Part shown: in pieces, positions 1-6,067 of the stretch
How the letters are laid out: every line of letters begins with the position of its first letter
Numbering within the stretch: position 1 is the stretch's first letter
Assembly: GCA_030730545.1 (NCBI GenBank)
Contig: JANQUX010000203.1
Span: 1 to 6,663, forward strand
Source of the DNA: Maribacter sp.
Lineage (GTDB): Bacteria > Bacteroidota > Bacteroidia > Flavobacteriales > Flavobacteriaceae
Direction of reading: 5' to 3'
DNA length: 6,663 bases
Position numbers and translations under genes: made by a program
The notes under the pieces: model-generated
Told to the model about the DNA's origin: nothing
Seen by the model: only the letters and a program-made list of their open reading frames with translations
The model's database searches: none

Positions 1-26
1 AATAGTTGCGTTAAGTCAATCTTAAA

Positions 27-578
27 TTAAAGTCCTAATATTTTAGCATCAACAAAAAAGGTAGAATTCACCTCTAATTCGTGGTCGCTACTCATTAACT
101 CATCGGTAACCGTATTCAATCGTAAACTGAATTCATCACTCTTTATATACTCTTTTAAATCTTTATCTGAGGTATCTAAAGCGATTACGCTACCTGCATC
201 TTCAGGAACTTCATCTAAACTGGCAATTCTAATTTCTTCTAGTCCATCAGCAGAAATATACACTTCTATGGAATTTAAAAAACTAAAATCTGCTCCGTCA
301 GGCGAAATCATGACCAATTCTAATTTGGTCAACTTAATTTCTTCAATAAGGTCTTTTCTGGTATCGTTAACGGCAAATGTAGATTCTGAATTCGTCTCCA
401 TTTCTGGAGTAAAAACATCAAAAGGTAAATCAATACCTGCAGTAGAGGGTATAGTAGCGCGCTGGCTATACTCCATATCAAACTTTGTCAACTCATCGAG
501 CTTATCGCACGCAGAAAATATAACGAACAAACAGATAATAGAAACGTACTTCTTTAGCATAACTAGGGGTTTATGCAT
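27..578 (-). CDS. Putative lipoprotein, unknown function (183 aa)
   Basis: I do not recognise a named family. The N-terminus is a lipoprotein signal: positive residues (K9, K10), a hydrophobic stretch at about 11-21, and a lipobox-like F21-S22-A23 before C24, which would be lipidated. Removal of the signal leaves about 160 residues, acidic and without further membrane segments, with alternating polar and hydrophobic stretches that suggest a beta-rich fold, for example around LTKLELVMIS and SIEVYISADG. An envelope location is inferred. The start is uncertain: the ATG at 578 gives MHKPLVMLKK, while the ATG at 560 (Met7) gives a more typical short signal, MLKKYVSIICLF, with Cys at 18. Neither has a clear Shine-Dalgarno sequence. 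It lies 59 bp downstream of the other lipoprotein gene on the same strand and could be the last gene of a tyrS transcript. Coding is supported by the intact signal peptide; function is unknown. Confidence 0.8.
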   Translation of the reverse strand: MHKPLVMLKKYVSIICLFVIFSACDKLDELTKFDMEYSQRATIPSTAGIDLPFDVFTPEMETNSESTFAVNDTRKDLIEEIKLTKLELVMISPDGADFSFLNSIEVYISADGLEEIRIASLDEVPEDAGSVIALDTSDKDLKEYIKSDEFSLRLNTVTDELMSSDHELEVNSTFFVDAKILGL

Positions 579-637
579 ACAAACGCTATAACATGAGAAT
601 TATTCTAAAATATGAGTTAATACGAACCTAAATAATT

Positions 638-1030
638 TTAGCGGGTAAAAATATACGTTACCTCATCATCTGCAATATCAACGTTATCTTCAAAAGTAAG
701 CGTAAGTTGCTCCCCTCGAGTTTCGAAAAAGTATACAGATCCGTCAGAAAAATTGATTCGGTTGGCTTGACCACCGTAAATATGTTCGCCATTATCCCTA
801 AAGAAAACATACTCACTTTCATTGGTAACGATTACCTTATTTTTACTCGGAAGAAAACTTATTTTGGTCAACGAAAAATCAATGTCAGGTTCAAAACCGC
901 AATAACAGACAACATCAGAAAGAATCCATTCTCCTTCTAATTCAGCATCTGCAATTAATGGGTCATCATTAGAACAAGAAATAAACAACAAGAACAACAC
1001 TGCTACAATTTTCAACTTCATAAAATTCAT
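638..1030 (-). CDS. Small lipocalin-like lipoprotein (130 aa)
   Basis: A short secreted lipoprotein. Residues 1-18 form a lipoprotein signal (hydrophobic stretch IVAVLFLLFIS) with C19 as the lipidated residue, followed by S-N-D-D. Acidic residues directly after the lipidated Cys resemble the surface-export signal described for Bacteroidota lipoproteins, so exposure on the outer face of the outer membrane is plausible. The mature part begins LEGEWILSDV (about 31-40), the usual opening of lipocalin-like small Bacteroidota lipoproteins, and continues as alternating beta-strand-like segments to a C-terminal VTYIFTR. A C42-Y-C44-G-F motif sits at the end of the first strand. The fold assignment rests on pattern, and no ligand can be named. 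Two starts are possible, ATG at 1030 or at 1021 (Met4); both keep the signal. It begins 23 bp after the tyrS stop with no exact promoter box between, so co-transcription with tyrS is likely. Confidence 0.82.
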   Translation of the reverse strand: MNFMKLKIVAVLFLLFISCSNDDPLIADAELEGEWILSDVVCYCGFEPDIDFSLTKISFLPSKNKVIVTNESEYVFFRDNGEHIYGGQANRINFSDGSVYFFETRGEQLTLTFEDNVDIADDEVTYIFTR

Positions 1031-1053
1031 TTACTAAAAAGAAATTAATTTAA

Positions 1054-2346
1054 CTAGTTAAAAACCAACACGTAATAGTTCTTTTTTCCTCTCTGTAATA
1101 ACACAAACTTATCGTTGATCAAATCATCGGCAGTAATCAAAAACTCTTCTTTGACCTTCTCTTTATTTACCGAAATTGAATTTTGCTTCAATTCTCTTCT
1201 CGCCTCACCGTTAGAGCCTAAAAAGTTAGTTTTAGCCGCTAATGCCCCAATCATATCAAGACCATCGGTTAATTCTGCTTTTGAAAGTTCTGCTTGTGGT
1301 ACACCTTCAAAAATTTCTAAAAATGTTTTTTCATTCAACCCCTTTAAATCGGACGCTGTTGATTTACCGAACAAAATTTCACTTGCACGTACTGCATTGT
1401 CCAAATCGTCTTGCGAGTGAACCATAACGGTAATCTCGTCGGCCAACCTCTTTTGCAACAATCTTAAATGCGGTGCCTCGGTATGTTGTTTTATCAAGTC
1501 TTCAATTTCTTGCTGACCTAAAAATGTGAAAATCTTTATGTATTTATCGGCATCTTCATCTGAAGTGTTCAACCAATATTGGTAGAATTTATAGGGCGAT
1601 GTTCTTTCGGCATCTAACCAAACATTACCACCTTCGGTTTTACCGAATTTAGTGCCATCTGCCTTAGTAATTAACGGGCAAGTAAGTGCATACCCTTTAC
1701 CACCTGCTATTCTTCTAATTAATTCTGTACCTGTAGTTATATTACCCCACTGATCACTACCACCCATTTGAAGGCTACAGTTATGCTCTCTGTATAAGTG
1801 CAAGAAATCGTACCCTTGTACTAATTGGTAGGTAAATTCGGTAAAAGACATACCCTCCTTTGCTTCTGAAGAAAGGCGTTTTTTTACAGAGTCTTTCGAC
1901 ATCATGTAATTTACCGTAATATGCTTACCTACATCTCTAATAAATTCTAAGAACGAGAAATTCTTCATCCAGTCATAATTATTGACCAGAACGGCTGCAT
2001 TATCACCCTCACTTGTAAAATCTAAAAAACGAGACAATTGCTCTTTTAATGCATTTTGATTGTGACGAAGTGTTTTCTCATCAAGTAAATTACGTTCTGC
2101 AGATTTACCAGAAGGATCACCTATCATACCCGTTGCACCACCAATTAAAGCATAAGGCTTATGACCCGCTACTTGAAAATGGCGAAGCATCATTACCCCT
2201 ACCAAGTGACCTATATGTAAAGAATCGGCCGTTGGATCTATACCCATATACGCCGATTGCATTTCTTCTAATAAATGTTCTTCTGTTCCTGGCATTGCAT
2301 CATGCAACATTCCGCGCCATTGTAACTCCTTGACAAAATTTGTCAT
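1054..2346 (-). CDS. tyrS: Tyrosyl-tRNA synthetase
   Basis: Cytoplasmic class I aminoacyl-tRNA synthetase that charges tRNA-Tyr with tyrosine using ATP. At 430 aa it has the usual length of bacterial TyrS. The catalytic Rossmann domain carries [13 protein letters not shown] with HIGH at 44-47, the ATP/tyrosine pocket segment [14 protein letters not shown] (69-82), the tyrosine-site motif YQLVQGYDF (173-181), [10 protein letters not shown] (194-203), and the KMSKS-equivalent loop as KFGKT at 233-237. The C-terminal part (about 365-430) is an S4-like RNA-binding domain, with [15 protein letters not shown] and a final strand YYVLVFN. All catalytic signatures are intact. The start at 2346 is supported by the family N-terminus and by a purine-rich AAGGA 4 nt upstream. 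The gene diverges from the epimerase gene and is followed closely by a small lipoprotein gene. No T-box-like leader is visible; the predicted leader is only about 20 nt. Confidence 0.98.
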   Translation of the reverse strand: MTNFVKELQWRGMLHDAMPGTEEHLLEEMQSAYMGIDPTADSLHIGHLVGVMMLRHFQVAGHKPYALIGGATGMIGDPSGKSAERNLLDEKTLRHNQNALKEQLSRFLDFTSEGDNAAVLVNNYDWMKNFSFLEFIRDVGKHITVNYMMSKDSVKKRLSSEAKEGMSFTEFTYQLVQGYDFLHLYREHNCSLQMGGSDQWGNITTGTELIRRIAGGKGYALTCPLITKADGTKFGKTEGGNVWLDAERTSPYKFYQYWLNTSDEDADKYIKIFTFLGQQEIEDLIKQHTEAPHLRLLQKRLADEITVMVHSQDDLDNAVRASEILFGKSTASDLKGLNEKTFLEIFEGVPQAELSKAELTDGLDMIGALAAKTNFLGSNGEARRELKQNSISVNKEKVKEEFLITADDLINDKFVLLQRGKKNYYVLVFN

Positions 2347-2357
2347 CTCTTCCTTAA
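2347..2357 (-). promoter_or_regulatory. Shine-Dalgarno-like site of tyrS
   Basis: Read on the minus strand the sequence before the ATG is TTAAGGAAGAG, with AAGGA 4 nt from the start codon. It is the only clear purine-rich Shine-Dalgarno-like site in the window, and it supports the start at 2346. Most Bacteroidota genes lack such sites. Confidence 0.5.
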
Positions 2358-2371
2358 TTTTAATTGAAATG

Positions 2372-2379
2372 CAAATATA
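2372..2379 (-). promoter_or_regulatory. Predicted tyrS promoter, -7 box TATATTTG
   Basis: The minus-strand octamer TATATTTG is an exact match to the Bacteroidota primary-sigma -7 element TAnnTTTG. It ends 25 nt before the tyrS ATG, implying a short leader of about 20 nt. No convincing TTG -33 element is seen at the expected distance upstream, so the call rests on the -7 box and its position. Confidence 0.55.
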
Positions 2380-2438
2380 AATGGAATTCTCGCCAGTACA
2401 CAGTAGATTAAAGCATGAATTTATTCACCTGTATTCGC

Positions 2439-2446
2439 TAAATTTG
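2439..2446 (+). promoter_or_regulatory. Predicted epimerase-gene promoter, -7 box TAAATTTG
   Basis: TAAATTTG matches the TAnnTTTG element exactly and points toward the epimerase gene. Only 4 nt separate it from the ATG at 2451, so transcription would start at or within a few bases of the start codon, giving a leaderless or nearly leaderless mRNA. I see no clear -33 TTG. The box could be fortuitous, but no other exact match lies on this strand in the 104-bp gap. Confidence 0.45.
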
Positions 2447-2450
2447 AATT

Positions 2451-3458
2451 ATGGTATTAGTTACAGGAGGCACGGGGTTGGTGGGGTCGCATTTGCTGCT
2501 GAAATTAACATTGAATAATAAAAATGTTAGAGCTCTTTATAGATCTGCGGATAAACTGACTATTGTCAAAAAAATCTTTTCTTACTACTCGAATGATTCC
2601 GATGCTTTATTCGATAAAATCGATTGGGTACAGGGTGATATTTTAGACATACCGTCTTTAGAAAATGCCATTGAAAATGTTACCCTGGTGTACCATTGTG
2701 CCGCTTATATTTCTTTCAACCCTTCAGATTTTAAAAAGCTAGAACGTATCAATAGAGAGGGTACCGCCAATATTGTAAATTTATGTATTGCTAGTGGTGT
2801 AAAAAAGTTATGCCATGTAAGTACCATTGGTACGATCGGAAGACCAATTACCACAGAACGAGTTGATGAAGAAACGGAGTGGACCAGACAACATGCCAAC
2901 CCATATGCGATTACCAAACATCTTGCAGAGATGGAAGTTTGGCGTGGGGCACAAGAAAATCTTAAGGTCGTAATAGTAAATCCGGGAGTGATACTGGGTC
3001 CTGGTTTTTGGAACAGTGGCAGTGGTTCTTTCTTTAAAACAGCTTCTAAAGGATATAACTATTACCCACCCGGCGGATCAGGCTTTGTAACCGTAAACGA
3101 TGTCACCAACATTATGATCGCACTAATGAATTCTGAAATTTGTAGCGAGCGTTTTATATTGGTGTCAGAAAATTTATCGTACCAAGAAGTTTTACGAAGA
3201 ATTGCTACACATATGGAAAAAAAACCTCCTACGAAATCATTAAAATTTTGGCAACTGCATATTGGAAGAATCGTAGACGGACTAAGAAATCTACTCACTG
3301 GTAGCCAAAGAACCATTACCAAGAGTACTATTTATGGTCTACAACACCCAACTACTTTCAATAACGAAAAAATTAAAGAAGCGTTGAGTTTAGAATTTGA
3401 ACCTATTGATGAACAACTGAAATTTTGTTCGAAACTATTTATTTCTGAACATCGTTAG
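2451..3458 (+). CDS. NAD(P)-dependent epimerase/dehydratase family protein (extended SDR)
   Basis: A cytoplasmic oxidoreductase-type enzyme of the extended short-chain dehydrogenase/reductase superfamily, 335 aa, resembling the dihydroflavonol-reductase/nucleoside-sugar-epimerase-like group. The nucleotide-binding Rossmann motif is at the extreme N-terminus: MVLVTGGTGLVGSH, with TGGTGLVG at 5-12. D64 in QGDILD and the YHCAAY segment (81-86) belong to the same fold. The catalytic set is visible: S124 in HVSTIG, and Y152-x-x-x-K156 in PYAITK, followed by the NPGVILGPG segment (177-185) that closes the active site. The C-terminal substrate domain (about 210-335) is divergent, so the substrate cannot be inferred. 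The start is fixed because the Rossmann strand begins directly at Met1 and an in-frame TGA lies at 2445-2447. It diverges from tyrS and converges, with a 20-bp overlap, on the DUF4296 gene. Confidence 0.93.
   Translation: MVLVTGGTGLVGSHLLLKLTLNNKNVRALYRSADKLTIVKKIFSYYSNDSDALFDKIDWVQGDILDIPSLENAIENVTLVYHCAAYISFNPSDFKKLERINREGTANIVNLCIASGVKKLCHVSTIGTIGRPITTERVDEETEWTRQHANPYAITKHLAEMEVWRGAQENLKVVIVNPGVILGPGFWNSGSGSFFKTASKGYNYYPPGGSGFVTVNDVTNIMIALMNSEICSERFILVSENLSYQEVLRRIATHMEKKPPTKSLKFWQLHIGRIVDGLRNLLTGSQRTITKSTIYGLQHPTTFNNEKIKEALSLEFEPIDEQLKFCSKLFISEHR
3439..3458. other. Convergent 3' overlap of two genes
   Basis: The epimerase gene (plus strand, stop TAG at 3456-3458) and the DUF4296 gene (minus strand, stop TAA at 3441-3439) overlap tail to tail by 20 bp. 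The last five codons and stop of the epimerase lie within the complementary end of the lipoprotein gene. There is no intergenic space for a terminator, so each transcript must extend into the other gene. Confidence 0.9.
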
Positions 3459-3873
3459 AGGGTATAGAATCTTTCGCCAATTTGTCAATTTTACTTTTAG
3501 ACTTTTCAACTAAACTTAGACTATCTCTAATTTTTTTCTCAGCTTCTAGTTTTAAACGTTGCTCTTCAAGATCAGATTCTACCTTCTTATACATATTCTC
3601 ATAACGCAAAGGCTTCGAGGCATAATACCTATCGCTATCTACAAACTGCGCACTATCTATTTCATACTTGGCAAACACATAATCTGTAGGTTCTATTCCA
3701 TTTTCTCTCAACTTGCCAAGATTTGTTGCTTTTGAAGCGTTGACCACCGCCATTTCTTTGATAATTGCCACCATTTTATCTTCTGGTATTAAATTATCGG
3801 GCTTTTCAATTAATTCTTCGGCGCAAGAAGACAAAAAAAGTAGCCCCAATAGTAAAAAAATTAGTGGTCTCAT
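3439..3873 (-). CDS. DUF4296 domain-containing lipoprotein (144 aa)
   Basis: A small envelope lipoprotein of unknown function. Residues 1-16 are a signal peptide (MRPLIFLLLGLLF) with lipobox L14-S15-S16 before C17. The segment after it, PDNLIPEDKMVAIIKEMAV (25-43), is the hallmark opening of the Bacteroidota-restricted DUF4296 family, which runs here to about residue 100 and includes the Y65/Y70 region (TDYVFAKYEIDSAQF). The C-terminal 45 residues (about 98-140) are highly charged and heptad-like (LEEQRLKLEAEKK), suggesting a coiled coil, and form a tail beyond the core domain. The gene starts inside the end of the dihydroorotase gene through an ATGA overlap (3873-3870), so translational coupling is likely. 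No separate promoter is seen. The family assignment is from memory of the motif; no biochemical role is known to me. Confidence 0.9.
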   Translation of the reverse strand: MRPLIFLLLGLLFLSSCAEELIEKPDNLIPEDKMVAIIKEMAVVNASKATNLGKLRENGIEPTDYVFAKYEIDSAQFVDSDRYYASKPLRYENMYKKVESDLEEQRLKLEAEKKIRDSLSLVEKSKSKIDKLAKDSIPSNDVQK

Positions 3874-5207
3874 GGTCTATTGTATGTTAGTCTTTTTGCA
3901 TTTCGTTTTTCAGAAAACTGACCATTGCTATAGCCTAAATGTCCATTAATAAAAGTATGTACCACCTTTGAAGAAAACGTAGTATTTTCAAAAGGAGACC
4001 ATTTACATTTATAGGCAATATTCTCTTTCGTAACCGTCCAAGGGCTATTTAAATCTGCTACTACCAAATCTGCATAATAGCCTTCTCTAATATACCCACG
4101 CTTTTCTATCTGAAATAAGATTGCCGGGTTATGGCACATTTTCTGCACCATTTTCTCTAACGTAATTTTACCCTCTTTTACCTTTTCTAACATGGCGTTC
4201 AATGCATGCTGAACTAGTGGTCCGCCAGATGGTGCTTTTGTATACACATTATCCTTTTCTTCTAGTAAATGAGGGGCATGATCTGTAGCGATAACATCTA
4301 TTCTGTCATCTAAAAGAGCATCCCAAAGCATATCTCTATCCTTAGCTGTTTTAACTGCCGGGTTCCATTTTATCAATGACCCTTTTTCGGCATAATCGGC
4401 ATCAGAAAACCAAAGGTGATGTATACATACCTCAGCAGTTATTTTCTTTTGCTCTAACGGAATATCATTTCGGAATAAATCGGTTTCCTTTCCGGTGGAT
4501 AAATGAAAAACATGTAACCTAGCACCTGTTTTCTTAGCCAAAGCAATTGCCCTTGAGGAAGAAAGATAACAAGCTTCTTCACTTCTAATAATAGGATGCA
4601 TGGTAATAGGAATATCATCACCGTACTCTGCCTTATACTTCTCCATATTTTTACGAATGGTCGTTTCATCTTCGCAATGCGCAGAGATGACCATTTCGGT
4701 ATTACGGAATATACTTTCAATTACCTTTTCGTCATCGACCAACATATTACCAGTCGATGATCCTAAAAATAATTTAATACCTGAACAGGCATTTTTGTCA
4801 AGCCTTTTTAGTTCTTCTAAATTATCATTGGTACCACCAAACAAAAAAGAATAATTAGCATAGGCAGCGTTGGCCGCCATCGCAAACTTTTCTTCTAGTT
4901 TCTCAATTGTGGTGGTTTGTGGTGTGGTATTGGGTTGCTCCATAAAAGTAGTAATACCACCGGCAAGAGCGGCTCTACTTTCTGTTGCTATAGTACCTTT
5001 ATGTGTAAGACCGGGTTCTCTAAAATGAACTTGATCATCAATAACGCCTGGCAATATATGCTTACCAGTAACATCGATAACCTCAGCATCTGCATCAGAT
5101 ATATCTCTCGCTACTTTTACGATGATATCATCAACAATTAGAATATCACTTTGTTGTATGATCCCCTCATTAACAATTGTACCGTTCTTCAATAAAATCT
5201 TACCCAT
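3870..5207 (-). CDS. pyrC: Dihydroorotase, Bacteroidota-type class I
   Basis: Cytoplasmic amidohydrolase expected to interconvert N-carbamoyl-aspartate and dihydroorotate, the third step of pyrimidine synthesis. At 445 aa it has the length of class I dihydroorotases. The order is a small N-terminal beta-domain, the metal-dependent barrel (about 52-370), and a C-terminal return to the beta-domain (SPFENTTFSSK, NGH). The metal-site motif reads IDDQVHFREPG (56-66): H61 and R63 are present, but the first His of the usual HxH is Gln59 (codon CAA). Other expected residues are visible: N93 in QPNTTP, K145 in GIKLFLGSS (where a carboxylated Lys sits in relatives), H177 in AHCED, H235 in FHLSTG and D309 in ATDHAPH. 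I recall the same DDQVHFREPG form in Bacteroidota orthologues, so this is probably clade-typical. Related hydantoinases or allantoinases are less likely. It starts 2 nt after the GT2 stop and overlaps the DUF4296 start by 4 bp. Confidence 0.92.
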   Translation of the reverse strand: MGKILLKNGTIVNEGIIQQSDILIVDDIIVKVARDISDADAEVIDVTGKHILPGVIDDQVHFREPGLTHKGTIATESRAALAGGITTFMEQPNTTPQTTTIEKLEEKFAMAANAAYANYSFLFGGTNDNLEELKRLDKNACSGIKLFLGSSTGNMLVDDEKVIESIFRNTEMVISAHCEDETTIRKNMEKYKAEYGDDIPITMHPIIRSEEACYLSSSRAIALAKKTGARLHVFHLSTGKETDLFRNDIPLEQKKITAEVCIHHLWFSDADYAEKGSLIKWNPAVKTAKDRDMLWDALLDDRIDVIATDHAPHLLEEKDNVYTKAPSGGPLVQHALNAMLEKVKEGKITLEKMVQKMCHNPAILFQIEKRGYIREGYYADLVVADLNSPWTVTKENIAYKCKWSPFENTTFSSKVVHTFINGHLGYSNGQFSEKRNAKRLTYNRP

Positions 5208-5209
5208 AA

Positions 5210-5938
5210 TTAAAACTTATTTTTTAAGAATAGACTTCTCATTTTCATAATAAATACACCCCAAATTGCTTCACTTATTATCGATGAACTCATTTTTGAT
5301 TTCCCTAAAACACGATCCCTAAAAATAATGGAAACTTCCTCTATTTTAAAATGTTTTAGATAGGCCCTAAATTTCATTTCGATCTGAAAAGCATAACCTA
5401 CAAACCGAACCGAATCTAAATCTATTGCTTCTAACACTTCGCGCTTATAACAAACAAAACCTGCTGTTGGATCATCTACACGCATACCGGTAATCAATTT
5501 CACATAAATAGAGGCACCGTAAGACAACAACACCCGATACAATGGCCAGTTGACAACATTTACGCCCTTTTTATATCTAGAACCTACAGAAAGATCAGCA
5601 CCGTTTTCGCACGCTTTTAGCAACCTCAACAAATCTGATGGTGTATGCGAAAAATCGGCATCCATTTCAAATATGTAATCGTAGCCCTTGGCTATTGCCC
5701 ATTTAAAACCATGAATGTATGCGGTACCTAACCCCGATTTTTCCAATCTAGTTTCTAAAAAAAGTTTTCCTTGAAACTCTTGCTGTAGTCCGCGAACGCA
5801 ATCACCTGTTTTATCTGGCGAATTATCATCGACAATAAGCACATGAAACTCTTTCTGTAAATCGAATACCGCTCTAATTATAGCCTCTACATTCTCAATT
5901 TCATTATACGTAGGTATGATTACAATGCTACTGGACAT
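5210..5938 (-). CDS. GT2 glycosyltransferase, polyprenol-phosphate-mannose-synthase-like (DPM1 type)
   Basis: Predicted to transfer a sugar, probably mannose from GDP-mannose, to undecaprenyl or another polyprenyl phosphate on the cytoplasmic face of the inner membrane. The 242 aa are a single GT-A domain: IVIIPTYNEIENV (5-17), VDDNSPDKTG (36-45), the metal-binding DxD as EMDADFSHTP with D93-A-D95 (91-100), GSRYKKG (119-125), DDPTAGF (155-161), and the C-terminal FRDRVLGKSKMS (206-217), which is characteristic of the DPM1/polyprenol-phosphate-mannose-synthase group. There is no C-terminal membrane domain such as GtrB- or Dpm-like proteins with transmembrane helices carry, so membrane association would be peripheral. 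The sugar is inferred from the family and could be glucose or another hexose. It is the first gene of the operon with pyrC and the DUF4296 gene (2-nt gap to pyrC), and diverges from a GT39-type gene that may use its product. Confidence 0.93.
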   Translation of the reverse strand: MSSSIVIIPTYNEIENVEAIIRAVFDLQKEFHVLIVDDNSPDKTGDCVRGLQQEFQGKLFLETRLEKSGLGTAYIHGFKWAIAKGYDYIFEMDADFSHTPSDLLRLLKACENGADLSVGSRYKKGVNVVNWPLYRVLLSYGASIYVKLITGMRVDDPTAGFVCYKREVLEAIDLDSVRFVGYAFQIEMKFRAYLKHFKIEEVSIIFRDRVLGKSKMSSSIISEAIWGVFIMKMRSLFLKNKF

Positions 5939-5960
5939 AAGTTATTTATAGGTGTTTTGA

Positions 5961-5968
5961 CAAAAGTA
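5961..5968 (-). promoter_or_regulatory. Predicted promoter of the GT2-pyrC-DUF4296 operon, -7 box TACTTTTG
   Basis: The minus-strand octamer TACTTTTG matches TAnnTTTG exactly and ends 22 nt before the GT2 ATG, predicting a leader of roughly 15-20 nt. A -33 TTG is not evident. Because the downstream gaps are 2 nt and -4 bp, this is the likely single promoter for all three genes. Confidence 0.55.
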
Positions 5969-6037
5969 AGGTTTTAATAGTCGTCTTAAAATGGACATCA
6001 ATACCTTTATGAAATATTTAAACTAGGTAGGTTGCCT

Positions 6038-6045
6038 TAAATTTG
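6038..6045 (+). promoter_or_regulatory. Predicted GT39-gene promoter, first -7 box TAAATTTG
   Basis: TAAATTTG is an exact TAnnTTTG match, identical to the box in front of the epimerase gene. It ends 22 nt before the ATG at 6068, which implies a leader of about 15-20 nt. No clear -33 TTG is seen at the expected distance. Confidence 0.5.
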
Positions 6046-6053
6046 TAATTTTG
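6046..6053 (+). promoter_or_regulatory. Second, abutting -7 box TAATTTTG before the GT39 gene
   Basis: TAATTTTG also fits TAnnTTTG and follows the first box with no gap. If used, transcription would begin about 8 nt before the ATG. Either this or the preceding box, or both, may be functional; sequence alone does not decide. Confidence 0.4.
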
Positions 6054-6067
6054 CCACTTAGTAACCT

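Noticed and set aside
268..591. Plus-strand open frame antisense to the lipoprotein gene
   Set aside because: It lies opposite a gene with a clear lipoprotein signal, and its translation shows no recognisable domain. The same reasoning removes the open frames opposite tyrS, the epimerase gene and pyrC.
596..606. Short inverted repeat AGAATTATTCT between the two lipoprotein genes
   Set aside because: The 5-bp arms with a single-base centre are too small for a hairpin terminator and no poly-U follows; not distinguishable from chance.
623..630. Possible minus-strand -7 box TAGGTTCG upstream of the 27-578 lipoprotein gene
   Set aside because: It matches the TAnnTTTG element at five of six fixed positions and lacks a -33 element, so I could not support a separate promoter here.
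1049..1062. 14-bp perfect palindrome TTTAACTAGTTAAA over the tyrS stop codon
   Set aside because: It is very AT-rich, has a short stem and no U-tract in a terminator arrangement. It is more likely chance than a terminator or operator.
3870..5207. Interpretation of the pyrC gene as a pseudogene or inactive homologue because of Gln59
   Set aside because: The frame is full length, the remaining metal and substrate residues are intact, and the same motif is recalled from other Bacteroidota dihydroorotases.
6029..6067. Inverted AGGTT (6029-6033) and AACCT (6063-6067) flanking the GT39 -7 boxes
   Set aside because: The five-base arms separated by 29 bp are expected by chance, and no known operator is recognised.
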